Shown here in pieces: positions 23,374-34,472 of a stretch of 64,000 nt of DNA. Made by a program: the position numbers and the translations under genes. The stretch is from positions 1,984,001-2,048,000 of the forward strand of contig JAJFPB010000002.1 of assembly GCA_020881915.1 (NCBI GenBank). Direction: 5' to 3'. The DNA is from Paramyrothecium sp. XJ0827. Its lineage: Eukaryota > Ascomycota > Sordariomycetes > Hypocreales > Stachybotryaceae. The notes under the pieces were generated by a model that worked only from the letters and a program-made list of their open reading frames with translations, was not told the DNA's origin and ran no database searches. Positions within the stretch are counted from its first letter, which is position 1; each line of letters opens with the position of its first letter.

Positions 23374-24222
23374 GAAAGTGTTCAGTTCATATCATTGAAG
23401 CACGGATTTGAAAAAGCAAAGCTGGGGGATTGTGAATCAATCAGGCCGAGGTGGGCCGCGCGCAAGCCCAGGTGCAATGATCGCACAAGCGGCCCCCAAG
23501 GGACGGCAAATGGGCCAGCTTTCTGATGCCGTCTAGGAAATGCGCATGCTCGTCCGGATCGAGTGGTGTCTTGAAGCCATGGATTCGCGGAGGTGCTGAA
23601 GGGGGTTTCGAGGTTAAAATTAGGTCGCGTGGGTAGACATAAATGGACTAAATATAGTACTTCAAGTCTTCCCTAGCTAGCACTGTCGGGGCATGCTGCG
23701 GTTTGCGCCGCTGGTACAGTCCTCTAGCACTGTACGCGCAATCAGCTACCTTAGCTGCGGTATTCGATCACCAGCTCGATTGGGGGGGTGTTCAGCTCCA
23801 TATTGGGTACACATGCCAAATGCAGGTCCCCTCGTTGCAGCCGCCGGGAATGCAATAGAGCCGGAATGCTCCAAGGGCACTGGTCTCCAGGGCCTCGGTA
23901 AAAAGGCAAAATACTTTTCACATTGGAGGCGAGACTGTGGTCGGTACCAACTATGATCTCCTTCGATCAGATAACGCCCGGTCCACATGCTACCCCAGAT
24001 ACCTTGCCTCACGGACACAGATGCAGATGCCGAGCCATACCCGCCGGTCGGCTTTAAACCCGCTGCTCATGGGCAGCTTGTCCCAACATGGGATTGCAGC
24101 ATGGTGGACGACGGGCTCTCGGCGAGTGACCTCTGTCTTGGATTGTTTTTTATTTTATTTTTGACATACGAGACCTGTCCTGGATACCGTGTGTACCTAG
24201 ATAAGGAACTTCGCTCAGCCTC
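23374..24222. other. non-coding stretch upstream of the Abp2-type gene
   Basis: 850 bp with no supported gene. Mixed composition, short C-rich and AT-rich stretches. The 5' leader of the Abp2-type gene is expected at its left end. Confidence 0.5.
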
Positions 24223-24374
24223 CTACGAGCCCACCCCTGGTGTCTTGTCAGGGTTAAAACACTAATATCACGGTTTTGATCACTGAAAAGTATTATGGTC
24301 AGTCTACTTGGCGGTCAAAACGGTGATGTTACTGTTTCATCCCTTTTAAAATACTGTGGGTGTGCTGCTGGGAG
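24223..24374 (+). mobile_element. MITE-like dispersed repeat, copy 1
   Basis: A 152-bp segment that aligns almost end to end, at roughly 75 percent by eye, with the reverse complement of 50137-50291. Shared blocks include GAGCCCACCCCT, GTGTC, GTCAGGG, AAAACACT, TTTTGATCACTG, GGTCAAAACGG and GTGGGTGTGCTGCT. The ends are imperfect inverted repeats (CTACGAGCCCACC against CTCCCAGCAGCACACCCAC). Differences between copies are mainly transitions. No coding capacity, so a non-autonomous element is the simplest reading. Confidence 0.65.
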
Positions 24375-24826
24375 TAGGTAAGTTGCTAAGCTGCTGTACG
24401 GTAAGGTACCGCAAGGCAGTATCTTCCATGTTCCAACAATTGGAAACCTTCTTTTCGTCGACTCCTGACCTGACTGTAAAAATCACATCAGAGAGGCCAC
24501 TCATCTCCCCCTCCAAGACTACGCCCTTCGAATGTAATAAAGTTGTTTGACCCCTCGAGCGATCCTGTATGCCCAGGCGTGATTGGTCGCATCCTGGACG
24601 AATGGATTAATAAGTGAGCAAGCTCGGGGAGCGTCGCCACATCCATTACAAATGCCGGCAAATGACGACAGGCCACCATGACGTGCTCAGGTTGCCGAGC
24701 TTCATGAATGGTCCGGCGGCCTTCAACACCCGCAACTAGCTCAATGATGAGGATGACAATTGCAATTGAATTTCTAATCCTAGATTGGTGACACCAAATT
24801 GCCTCGGATGTGTAGAGTGTGGATAT

Positions 24827-24863
<37 letters not shown>

Positions 24864-25106
24864 TCCGGATCAAGTCCTTTTGGTAGCTTGTCGGTAAGCT
24901 TTCAGCATTCCACAGCAGACTTTGAATAAGTTGTTCGGACTCTTCCACTTGCCCGCAACTCTTCTTGCCACTTCAGACGATATAACCGAAAGAGCACTCA
25001 TCTATCGCTTCACGCGCTCTCTCATTCTCTCCGCTACCACTGCTCGAATTTCGTAAAAGTCATCGCATCTGCAACTGCATTTCTATCACATCACATACCA
25101 GAAGCC
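24375..25106. promoter_or_regulatory. upstream region of the AsaB-type oxygenase gene
   Basis: About 730 bp. It carries a (TA)n tract and, from about 24950 to 25106, a pyrimidine-rich leader (ctctctcattctctccgctacc) ending in gaagccATGG, a good fungal start context. Confidence 0.55.
24829..24859. repeat. (TA)n microsatellite
   Basis: About 15 TA units, about 250 bp upstream of the oxygenase start codon. Confidence 0.9.
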
Positions 25107-25955
25107 ATGGCTATCAGCTCAACCGTCCCTCGCGGACCCGTCACCGCAACCCTGCGGTTCTACAGCCCACCTGCAGATAACGCTGCTCCCTTCAACTACG
25201 TCGAAACGCCACCGAAGGGTGAGCCTCAGCGCAACTTCTCCGACAGCGCCCATCCTGTCACCATCCAGGATGTCCGTGGCCGGGAGTCAGACTACAGTCT
25301 TGACCGTGACGCCTTCCAGGTCATTACCGGCGTAGAGCCGTCCAAGGAGACCGAGTTCGTCGACGACGACTCCATCAAGGAAAACTACTACCCAGAGGTT
25401 GAGCAGCTGCTGCTCGATCAGATTCCCGGAAGTAATCGCATCTACCTCTTCGATCACACCATCCGCCGGGCTGACCCCAAAGCCCACCGCGCCCCCGTCC
25501 AGCGGGTGCACATTGACCAGACAGCCCCGTCGGTGGAGAAGCGCGTTCGTCGTTACTTCCCGGATGAGGCCGATAAGCTTCTGCAGGGTCGGTACCGCAT
25601 CGTCAACGTATGGAGGCCACTGAACAAGGGCCCTGTTGAATCCTTTCCCCTGGCGGTTGCATCTACGTCTACTCTCGAGGACGACGACGTGGTGCCCATT
25701 GCTCACCGCTACCCGGATGGATACACCGGTGAAACAGCTGCGATTAAACACAACCCAGGTCAGCAGTGGTATTATCTCAGTGGTATGACAGGCAGCGAGC
25801 GTTTACTACTCGAGTGCTTCGATAGCGAATCCCTGAAGCCTGGCTCCAAGATCGGGGGCCGGGTACCTCATACTGCCTTTGAGGACCCGCGCACGCGAGC
25901 GGAAGCTGAAGGTCGTGAGAGCATCGAGGTTCGGGCCTTGGTATTCGGCCCTTGA
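25107..25955 (+). CDS. AsaB/CmcJ-type (GA4 desaturase family) oxidoreductase
   Basis: A 282-aa intronless protein of the fungal family containing AsaB (aspergillic acid pathway) and CmcJ-like proteins, thought to be 2-oxoglutarate/Fe(II)-type oxygenases. Typical blocks are present: TATLRFYSPP and PFNYVETPP near the N-terminus, PVTIQDVRG, then IYLFDHTIRR, VHIDQT (candidate His-x-Asp iron ligands), GRYRIVNVWRPLNKGPVE, and WYYLSGMTGSERLLLECFDS followed by GRVPHTAFEDP with a late His. The order and size fit the family. Several relatives work in secondary metabolism, but no synthase, P450 or transporter cluster adjoins this gene, so its substrate is unknown. Its promoter gap carries a MITE-like repeat and a TA tract. 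Convergent with the Sds3-type gene. Confidence 0.85.
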   Translation: MAISSTVPRGPVTATLRFYSPPADNAAPFNYVETPPKGEPQRNFSDSAHPVTIQDVRGRESDYSLDRDAFQVITGVEPSKETEFVDDDSIKENYYPEVEQLLLDQIPGSNRIYLFDHTIRRADPKAHRAPVQRVHIDQTAPSVEKRVRRYFPDEADKLLQGRYRIVNVWRPLNKGPVESFPLAVASTSTLEDDDVVPIAHRYPDGYTGETAAIKHNPGQQWYYLSGMTGSERLLLECFDSESLKPGSKIGGRVPHTAFEDPRTRAEAEGRESIEVRALVFGP

Positions 25956-26301
25956 GTGGGATCGGCGGTAATGTTTGTTTTTGAGAGCATATGCATAGAG
26001 CGTTGACGAATTTATGGTAGTAAGAATAATGAATTCAAATTCCTAACTGGAGAGGACTCAATTTCACAAACGTATCCCAATGCTAGACCAGGTTGTCATC
26101 AAACCATCTTGCGTCCGCTGTGCCATGGCTCGGTCTATATCATGAAAGAAACTTGTTAAGCTCAATCACTACGAACGCTGTCGTGGCTGTAGACGAGCGT
26201 CCATCACCTTCCATCAGATGCGAGTTAAACTGTAAACAATGCCCCCCGTACGCCACGCTAGACCATGTCTCCAAACATTTTCTTGTCCACCGATTGAGAC
26301 T
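25956..26301. other. convergent 3' spacer
   Basis: 346 bp between the stop codons of the oxygenase and the Sds3-type gene. AT-rich near 25980-26050, consistent with 3'UTR sequence. No other feature. Confidence 0.5.
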
Positions 26302-28003
26302 TCAGTTACGGCGACCTTTGCCACGGGTGCTACCCCCAGTCCCCTGTCGGCTCATTGCGACGCCGCCTAAGCTGCTTTGTCGGCTCATGGGGATTGCAGC
26401 GTTGGACAAAGCCGCGACCGACGGTGCCGAGCCACCATGTCCAGGGCTAGGCTGATCCCGCATGTTGCTCGCTGCGGGTAGTCCGAGGGTGTCGCGAATG
26501 GATTCCGGGTCGTCCCGGGGAGCGCTTGTAAAGGCAACATATCTGCCCTGAGTATAGGGTGTGGCGACGGCCTCCAAGATCTTGCGCAGTCCATTGGGAG
26601 CATCAAGGTGGGCTCCAGGCTTGTGCGACTGGTCGTATTGCTTGAAAAATCCCATAACTGAGAGGTCGGAAACGATGTCGTCCTGGGACAGAGGCACCGG
26701 GAAGTTTTGATCGGCGCTCCTAGGATAGGGCTTGAGATACTGTTGCGGCACTGGTGGCGGCATCTTGGGGGGCTCCTGAGCATGGATAAGATCCAGGTTG
26801 GCAGGCAACTCAAAGTTGGCGATGCCCTCGATGCCGAGGAGCTTGTCGTCCAAGAAGTTCTGCGTGGCCCCACCGCGAGTGCTACGCGTGGCATGGGATA
26901 CCTGTCGCTCCATCATAGGAGCTGAGGGGAAGGAATCACCGTCAGCGTCGCCGTTATCATCACCGTTGCCAGAGTCGCTCTCGTCAGGCGACGAGGCGGT
27001 CCCATTTGCGCGGTTGCGCAAGATGTATTGGTGGGCAGCAAGGGCCGCGGTGTTGTAGTGGAGGGACAGCTCCTTGTCGGTGAACAGTTTATCAATGCTG
27101 TACAGGGGCCCGTTCTGCTTCGCTGCGGCGCGTGCCTTCTCAGACTGCCATAATGGAGTGGTGCTGTTAGGATCCAGCGCGCGTCGCATGGGCGCCGGCG
27201 AACCATCATCTTCGCCTTGGTTGCGTTTTCGCTTCTTGCCATCGGAGAACATCTGAAGGTCCTCGGCATCTTTGCGCAACCGAGTGGCCCTCTTGCCGTG
27301 AGTGCCACCGGGGCTAGCGGGATTGGTCAGGCTGAACTGGTTCGGGTTGAGGAGCAAGGCGTTCGAGTCGTTAATCTCTAAAATCTCCTTCTCCCGATTG
27401 AGGCGGTTCTTCTTCTGTGTGAGTGTATTGATGAGTCGGTCGCGGAGGGTGCTGGTCAGGGCACGGTGCTCGCGTTTGGCCGTCTCGACCTTGTAGGCAT
27501 GAGTGTTCTTGTATTCTTGGACCTTTCGTTCGTATTCATTCTGGAAGCAAGCAATGGTTAGAGGAGAGATGCCGCCGGCTCACGTTCGCGGTACCCACCT
27601 TGGACTGGGCGAACTGAAAATCTCGGATCTCAATGAGGTCCTCAACCTCACTTATGAAGTCGGGGAGGCGTATACCCGCCATGTCCATCACACTGCGAGC
27701 GCTCTCGGCGTGAACCGGCGATCCTTGCGTCTGTCTGTGTTCCCTTTGTAGCTCGGCGATTGTGTCGAGAGCGTCTGGTGCATACGGGTCAAAGCGTTGG
27801 ACGAGGTTGGTTTCGAATTGAATCTTTTGGAGCTGGTCACGATAGGTCAGGTCTCGCTCTCGCTGGAACTTCTCGTGCATGCTGGAGAGCCTGTCCATGA
27901 GAGCTTGGCGTTTGCGGTCGCGCTTCGATTGGGAGGCCGGCGGCGACGCTCGTCGATCAACACGGCCGCCGACGGCGGAAACCGCTGTCTCGTTTGCAGC
28001 CAT
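26302..28003 (-). CDS. Sds3/Dep1-type subunit of the Rpd3L histone deacetylase complex
   Basis: A 547-aa nuclear protein in two exons, 28003..27599 and 27540..26302, with intron 27541-27598. The N-terminal coiled-coil region (residues about 25-200) matches the Sds3-like family: SKRDRKRQALMDRLSSMHEK, FQRERDLTYRDQLQKIQFET, LVQRFDPYAPDALDTIAEL, and after the intron NEYERKVQEYKNTH followed by a long charged helix. Sds3-like proteins scaffold Rpd3 deacetylase with Sin3. Downstream are a basic putative nuclear signal DGKKRKRNQ, a conserved block LWQSEKARAAAKQNGPLYSI, an acidic Asp/Gly patch and a Gly/Ser/Arg-rich tail. Family assignment is firm; whether it is the Sds3 or the Dep1 orthologue is not settled. 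Confidence 0.82.
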
Positions 28004-28610
28004 TGCGAAAATGACGGGCTGAGATTGAAAGTCGAGACGGTGATGTGTAAAGAAGGTCGGCCACTGCCGTGTCGGCTACCGGACAGACGAGGCGAAGTGA
28101 GAACGAGGTGCCGCGGGAAGTGAAGTCCAAGAAGGGCTGTTTCCCGCAGAAACCAGGGAATTTCTGCCGCCGTGAGGATCGGCTCAGGGTAAAGAGTTTG
28201 AGAGGAGGAAACAAAATACAAAAAGGCAATGGAAGCGGTAGAGAGGTTGCCGTCGCTACACAAGGTTCACGACACAATGGAACCAACCATGAGAACGGCA
28301 GTGGTGGTGGTGTTGGTGGTGCTTGTTTTGTGTGCGTTGTCAGCCAGCCTTCTTGCCATTCAAGTTGAACCGGCTCGATGCGTGACCTCTCAAGCATGGC
28401 CGGCCTCAAGCGGCTTACCGCCTACCGGAAAAGGTAGGCACTCAAGCTCCGATAGCGCCCCTGTGATTGGACGCATGCTTGGGGAGATCACACAGTCTTA
28501 ATTTGGCAAGTTGTCACACTGTACATACGAGCCTGGCGTATGGCAATATTTACTTACGATGCGACAGAATCTGGACAATAAGATAGTGTTGGCACAGAAA
28601 TTTCAAACCG
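28004..28610. promoter_or_regulatory. spacer between COG7-type and Sds3-type genes
   Basis: 607 bp. It holds the promoter of the Sds3-type gene (right of 28003) and the 3' end of the COG7-type gene. A GT-rich run (gtggtggtggtgttggtggtgc) lies near 28301-28322. No gene supported. Confidence 0.5.
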
Positions 28611-29747
28611 TTACAACCCAGTACGGAGTCGCTGCAGTTGACTTATAAGCCCAAAGCCCCCAGGAAGAGCTTTGGAGTCCTCCATCACGGCCGCATCCCT
28701 AGACACGCTGCTCTTCCTTGGCCGCGTCCCATCCCCACGGTTATCTCTGCGAGCTGCCTGTTCCATTTCCTTCATCAACTCCTTGTGCCTGTCTTCGACC
28801 ATTTTCGCCAAACTCTCGATGAATTTCGTCCGACCCTTTTCCTCCGCAGTGTCCTTCCATACTCTCGTTAGCTCCTTGAGCTGCTCAACCCTTTGCGCCG
28901 CCTTCTCGATGCCTTGAATCGGGTCGTCGGCCTTGTTCAACGTGCTTGCAATCTCGTCTCTGATCTGCCGTAGCACCTGCTGGCCTTTTTCTTCGGAGCT
29001 TTGCTGCTGCGAGCCAGGCTCCGGGGCGGAGACCGACAAGAAGGACGAGCTGACAGAAACTTCGGACGGGGGAAACACAAACTCCATGGCATCTCCAAAT
29101 GTCTTGATGACGGACTCGAGGCGACTGCGTACCAGCGTCAGGGTCTGCAGTTGTTTGATGTATTCTGGATCATTGGCATTGTGACTCGGCAATCCGCCCT
29201 GGGAGACCACGTTGTCGCCCGTCACCTTCTGTTGGCTGCCGTTGTCCAAGCCTGTCTCGGGCTTTGCCTCGCCGGCTGCATTGAGCCCTTCAGGAATGAA
29301 CATTGCAATCTCATCACGGAGCGTATCGTTCATCGTCTCCGTCATGCTGAGCGTTTCACCCCGTAGTAACTCCACCTGATAAGCCAGGCGACTCCCGCTC
29401 CTCAAGATGTCATCCGTTAGTTGCGTCAGGGTGTTGGAGAGCCTCGTGGTATGAGCGTTCAGCTGAGAGAGAAGCGTCTGCGCTTGTGTTGAGAGCTCCG
29501 CCAGCGGCACAGCGTCGGCTCCGACAGACGCAGAGGACGTCTTGTGAGACAGGGGCGGCAGGCTGGCATTGAGGTAGGCTGCTGGGTCGAAAGCCGGATT
29601 CAAAAAGTCCTGTAGGAACTCGTCGGATGTGTGGCTAGACTTTGGTTGCGGAATATGCCTTGATTGTCCACGAGCGTGTCCTGCACGAAGTCCCAGAACG
29701 GCATTGCTGTTCGTTCGTCTCCGTGTGTGCTTCGCCTCTGACGCCAT
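28611..29747 (-). CDS. probable conserved oligomeric Golgi complex subunit 7
   Basis: A 378-aa intronless protein. The block DEFLQDFLNPAFDPAAYLNA near residue 45 followed by SLPPL is the pattern I associate with fungal COG7-domain proteins, where the N-terminus feeds into a helical rod used for Golgi vesicle tethering. Next come helical segments predicted to coil (LSTQAQTLLSQLNAHTTRLS, and LRGETLSMTETMNDTLRDEI), then a disordered linker, a second helical block QIRDEIASTLNKADDPIQGI and a charged C-terminal coil (MVEDRHKELMKEMEQAARR). The start at 29747 is the first ATG; the frame extends upstream without one. The name is from memory of family pattern, not a search; a generic coiled-coil tethering factor remains possible. 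Confidence 0.6.
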   Translation of the reverse strand: MASEAKHTRRRTNSNAVLGLRAGHARGQSRHIPQPKSSHTSDEFLQDFLNPAFDPAAYLNASLPPLSHKTSSASVGADAVPLAELSTQAQTLLSQLNAHTTRLSNTLTQLTDDILRSGSRLAYQVELLRGETLSMTETMNDTLRDEIAMFIPEGLNAAGEAKPETGLDNGSQQKVTGDNVVSQGGLPSHNANDPEYIKQLQTLTLVRSRLESVIKTFGDAMEFVFPPSEVSVSSSFLSVSAPEPGSQQQSSEEKGQQVLRQIRDEIASTLNKADDPIQGIEKAAQRVEQLKELTRVWKDTAEEKGRTKFIESLAKMVEDRHKELMKEMEQAARRDNRGDGTRPRKSSVSRDAAVMEDSKALPGGFGLISQLQRLRTGL

Positions 29748-30070
29748 GCCTGCTAAATTCTTACACAAAGACTCAGGCCGTTCCAGGTGTCGCAAGAGAT
29801 GCTGGTGCTTGCTTGAAAATTAATGTTTAAAGACTTCAATGTGGTTGCTCAGATCTGAGCCGGAGGTTGAAGCGTGTTATCAAGGTACTTCACTTACCTT
29901 AGGGGTGCCAGAAGGACGGTGGCCTGCTGCGAAGGGAGCCGATGATAATCCGGGCGTCGTCCGGAGCCCGGCCCAGAGTTGCAAACTACATCATCGTGCA
30001 ACTCATCCGTCAAACAAGCCCCATTAAAAGTTCTCGTTTCTTTTTAAAAAAAGGAAAATCACAGGGGGAT
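29748..30070. promoter_or_regulatory. divergent promoter region
   Basis: 323 bp between the start codons of the COG7-type gene and the PLP-homeostasis gene. Contains ttcacttacctta near 29888. Presumed bidirectional promoter. Confidence 0.5.
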
Positions 30071-31000
30071 ATGAGCGATACAACTCAAGAAATGAGAATT
30101 GATCCATCGAGGGCTGAGGCGCTCATTTCCCAGCTGAGCTCGGTCAAGGAGCGCATCGCTGCAGCTGCAGCTGCGGGTGGTAGCCGGAATGTATGAGTCG
30201 TCCTTCTTCCTCGTACCTTATACGGCGACTCCGTCTCTAAACTCGTACACGTCCTAGGTTCGCCTCGTAGCGGTCTCCAAGCTGAAACCTGCCAACGACA
30301 TCCTTGCTCTTCATCAAGCTCCAACGTCACACGTGCACTTTGGTGAAAACTACGCCCAAGAGTTGAGTCAGAAGGCAGAGTTGTTGCCTCGGACAGTTCA
30401 GTGGCATTTCATCGGAGGTCTACAATCCGGTAACTACTCTCCCTTCTAACCGGCTGTATAAGTCGTCTTACTTACCCTACTTTCACCTCAGGCCACTGCA
30501 AGTCCATTGCCAAGATTCCCAATCTCTTCTGCGTCTCAAGCGTCGATACCGTCAAGAAGGCTCAGCTCCTGAACACGGCCCGCACAAATCTGCTGTCCTC
30601 CGAACCATCTGCTCCAAAGCTTTCTGTCCATGTTCAGGTAAATACTTCAGGCGAGGAGTCCAAGTCGGGCTGTGCTCCTGGAGCCGACACCGTCGCCCTC
30701 TGTCGCGAGATTGTCGAATCTTGTCCTAGCCTCAAGCTGCTTGGTCTGATGACGATTGGCGCCATCGCTCGCAGCAAGGCGACGACTCCGGAAACAGAGA
30801 ATGAGGACTTTGACACATTGCGGGAGCAGCGCGATCTTGTAGCTAAAGAGCTGGCGCTAGGCCAAGACGCCCTTGAGCTCAGCATGGGTATGAGTGAGGA
30901 CTTTGAGGCTGCTATCAGACAAGGGAGTGGTGAGGTGCGTGTAGGCAGCACTATCTTCGGTCAGCGGCCCGCCAGAGCAGACGCGAAGATCAAGGAATAA
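30071..31000 (+). CDS. pyridoxal phosphate homeostasis protein (YggS/PROSC family)
   Basis: PLP-binding protein without known catalytic activity that buffers free pyridoxal phosphate. It has the alanine-racemase-like single-domain barrel and is the counterpart of yeast YBL036C. 266 aa in three exons: 30071-30190, 30258-30429, 30492-31000; introns 30191-30257 and 30430-30491. The PLP lysine is in [11 protein letters not shown], at the first intron junction. [75 protein letters not shown] and [10 protein letters not shown] are the full set of family motifs in order. One variation: the loop after the IGxLQ block reads SGHCK where SNK is usual. An insert ([14 protein letters not shown]) is typical of fungi. 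Cytosolic by inference. Convergent with AP-2 alpha. Confidence 0.95.
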
Positions 31001-31321
31001 ATACTTGAGATCCAATAAATACCCTTCACCCCTTGCGGAGGACAGAGCTTCTGCTAATTACTACCTGATTCATGGTGCCCGTGTCCTAACGTTTCCATAA
31101 GGTCCGAGTCCACTCCCACTGCATTTTCGTGCTTCGTAGCTTCCCCCTCCAGAGCAATCCAAACAAACGCTGACGAAAGCCAACAATACCTTCGCCCATG
31201 CTTTGATGCTATTCCCAAACGCCACGAACCATCATTGAGCTCCACGGCGTGCCCGGTCCATTGACTAGATATGTGCCCAGTATGTCGAGATATATTGTAT
31301 AATACAGCGTTGCAACAATGT
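31001..31321. other. convergent 3' spacer
   Basis: 321 bp between the stop codons of the PLP-homeostasis gene and AP-2 alpha. It holds an AATAAA just after the first stop (listed separately). No gene. Confidence 0.5.
31014..31019 (+). terminator. candidate polyadenylation signal AATAAA
   Basis: Canonical AATAAA 14 nt after the stop of the PLP-homeostasis gene. Fungal 3' ends use this signal loosely, so this is suggestive only. Confidence 0.35.
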
Positions 31322-34300
31322 TCAATTGACCATTACGTTTGCAAAGGTGTCAGAGATGTCTTGCCGTGTTGGTTGCTCAACAAAGTTCGAAGCCCCCTCC
31401 GACAGCCGCTCTTGCATAAGCTTGAGGAGGATGTGAGGCACAGACTCATCCGTTGCCCGTACCGTGAGACGAATCATCTACATCCTCGAATCAGCAAGGG
31501 CTACATTCATCTTGACGGTACGAAAGTGAGAAAGAAAGAAAAAGGGCAGGATGAACTTACCTGGCTGGAGTAGTTGGGCTCCAGTCTCATAAGACAACCA
31601 AACTTCCCGCCTTCGGAGGTATGCAATACACTTGCTCCCACGATGTTCTTTGGATTAGGATCAACCATACCCAAAATACGCCATCTGAACCCCTCCACTG
31701 TCCTACTGACGAATTGCTCTGTAATCTCCCGACCATTGCCCTTCGAGGCGGACACTCCGAAGATCGCCTGTGCTTCCCGCGGTGCTCCTCCAATCTGCTT
31801 CCACCGCTTGAAGAAGTCGTCTGCGGAGAGCTCGGCCGGGTCCATAAACTTATGGATAGCAACAGGGATTTTCAATGTCAAAGCCTGCAGCGCGCCAGCC
31901 AAATAGCTGACACGTACCGTAGGAGACTTTTCAAATGCTCTCTTGGCTTCAAACATGATGACTTGTTGGGTCTGGCCCCCCTCGTTGACAATACTGTCTG
32001 TGAGGCCCTTGATATCCCACGAGAGTTTGCCTTTTTCCGCTTCATCAAGATCCAATGTGGTAGTGAATGATGTCATTGGCGTAGGGGTCTTGTTCTTGAA
32101 GTATGTTATGAGACACGCCATCTGACCACGGTATTCTGAACGAACGCCGATTTGAAGTTGCCCGTCCTCATACAGAATGCCATCGGGCTTAAGCATGAGT
32201 CTGTTAAAACCCTTCTCCCACCCAGGAGACAAATGGGCTGCACTAGCAAGGTTTGGTGCTTTCAGCATCTTTGGCTCAGATGGCGTCGGCGAATGCATGT
32301 CTAATCCTGCAAGATCGGATATGCCATTGCCGTGACCGTTCGCTCCGTTCGGCTTGCTGAAACCATTGCTGTTAGTAGGCGGAGAGGCCATGCTGAACGT
32401 CCTCCTAAGACCTCCGGTTTTGGCCATGCTCAACTCTGTGGGGTCAGAGTTGGCATCCTTGCCTCCTACCACCCAAGTGCGACGGTCACTAGTATTTGCG
32501 TGCTTTTGATGAAGGCGCGAGAGAAGAGCTGACTCTCTTTCTGGGAAAGGAGGCATCTCGTCGCAGACCGTGCGAAGCAGATCATCCGTGGGCAGCCTAG
32601 CCAAAGCGAGGTATTCACAAGCTCTTTGCTGCAGCTCTGAGTCGAGAGTGTGGCTGTAGACCTCAAAGACGTGCATAAGCTGTGGCTTGATCTCCGGGAA
32701 AAGGTTGATGAACTTGATGAAGCATGAAAGGATCATAGCTCGAGTGCTCGGGGAGCACGCAGCAAGCTTTCCTTGCAACGCCAAGAACTGCTCAATCGGA
32801 CTGCACTGAGGTTGGTCGGCTACCAAATGCCCAAATTCTCCAAGTATATAAGCACCAATCTTGACCAATGTCTCATGGCAATGATCTGCTTTGACATATT
32901 GAAGGGCGTTCTGTGCTGCGTAGACTTGGAGCTCTTCATTGTTTGTGACAATTTGAATGACTCGCTGCCAAACCTCGTCGCTCACATGGTCACCAGCCAT
33001 GGCGATAAGTCGCAGCGATATATCGACATACCACTGAACATCAGTGGCGTACTTTTCCGTGAGGATGGCAATCTTGAGAACCATCTCCTCCCGGATGGCG
33101 AAGTCGGCGTTTTGTAGATACTGCAGCAATTCCCCTACGACGACTTGAGCGTTCGTGGAGTCGCACATACTGTATAGAAGATCAAGTCCTTTCCTGCGCA
33201 CACTGATATCGCGATCCTTCAGAGATCCCAAGATGATATCTTGGTGCTGCTTGATAGGATCGAGTGTCTCGGCACGGGCCGCAAGATGAGTCATGGCTTC
33301 CAAACCAAGATATCGCACGTTGGTTTCTCGGCTTTGGATGAATTTTCCTAGCCGTGACGATACCTGCTTCATGAGCGTGTGTTCAGTGTCCAGATGAATG
33401 ATGAGGTTAATAGCCTCAAACAAGACAGCATTCTGGGCATTATTCTGCTGAACATTCTTGTTCGGTTCCATTGCCAGGTTCAGGATCCTCTTCAAGGTCT
33501 CGCGAATCATCTCACGCACATGTGTGTCCTCTGCATTATCATTGAATTAGTAGCAAATTTCCCCAGCGCAGGACGTAAGCACGTACCTGAAGGAGGGAAG
33601 TACTGCAGCAATCTGAGCAGCTTGATTTGGAGCCACGGGCAGGGCACCTTGTAATAAAGGTAGTCCGTGGTATACTCCCCGTCGATAACGATCCTTTTCA
33701 ACCTTGCTGTGGCCTTGGCATACGCTCCCTTGTAACCATCGGGGTTGTCCTGGGCCAAAGTCATCACGAGGGATGTTACAGAGAGCGCCACGCCGAGATC
33801 AGCATCGTCCATTAGATGTATAATTCGTTCCGCCCACTGAGGTGAGACGATATCGGGGTATTTTCGATAGAGCCGAAGAAGAGTGAGCGCAGCCTTCTTC
33901 TTTACGAAGGATTTGGAGGTACTAGGAACCATGGTTAGAGCCCAGATACTGCAGCCTGATGTGTGAGCAACTCACGGCGAAATCAACAACCGGTGAACCT
34001 CTCCGCTAAGAGCTTCGCCCATTTCCCTGCCACCGACGTTGGCAATTGCATGCAGTGCCAGACAGTTGAACAGCTCGTTGTGTTCAAGGAGATCCTTGCG
34101 GATGCTGTTGACGACGAGATGCAGCAACTCGTGCTTTTCATGCAGGAAGAGCGTCATTGCGAGATAGCCGATCTGTTTCTCGGAGTACTTGGTCGCGGAA
34201 ATGAGGTTGACGGCTTCGAGGTGACCAAAGTCCACATTCCATCCGAGAATGTAGATGTAAAGTAGCTTGCAAACATATTTCTTCTTGTGGTATCCGTTCA

Positions 34301-34472
34301 GGTTGCCGTCCTTGAACTTTTGCCGGATATTCGCCAACTCCTTGTTGATTCTCTTCTCCTCTAACTCACGAGCTCGAGCGTTTCGCAGGTCGGCAATAAA
34401 CTGCACGAGGCCGCGCATGTTCGAATTGTTGTTACTCGACCGGCCGAGGAAGCCGGAAGTAGAAGACGACAT
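31322..34472 (-). CDS. AP-2 adaptor complex subunit alpha
   Basis: Large alpha-adaptin subunit of the clathrin adaptor at the plasma membrane, which binds PIP2, cargo and endocytic accessory factors. Exons 34472..33976, 33921..33587, 33530..31561 and 31477..31322; introns 33922-33975, 33531-33586 and 31478-31560; 985 aa, the normal length. The N-terminus MRGLVQFIADLRNARARE and KKKYVCKLLYIYILGWNVDF are highly conserved alpha-adaptin sequence. The armadillo trunk follows (for example RRKGLDLLYSMCDSTNAQ and ALQYVKADHCHETLVKIGAY). A Ser/Asn-rich hinge is near residues 640-710, then the ear domain (GQLQIGVRSEYRGQMACLIT onward), ending with the small last exon MIRLTVRATDESVPHILLKL. The last exon is easily missed because the preceding frame stays open through a stop-free part of the intron. 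Divergent from the NDUFAF5-type gene. Confidence 0.96.
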
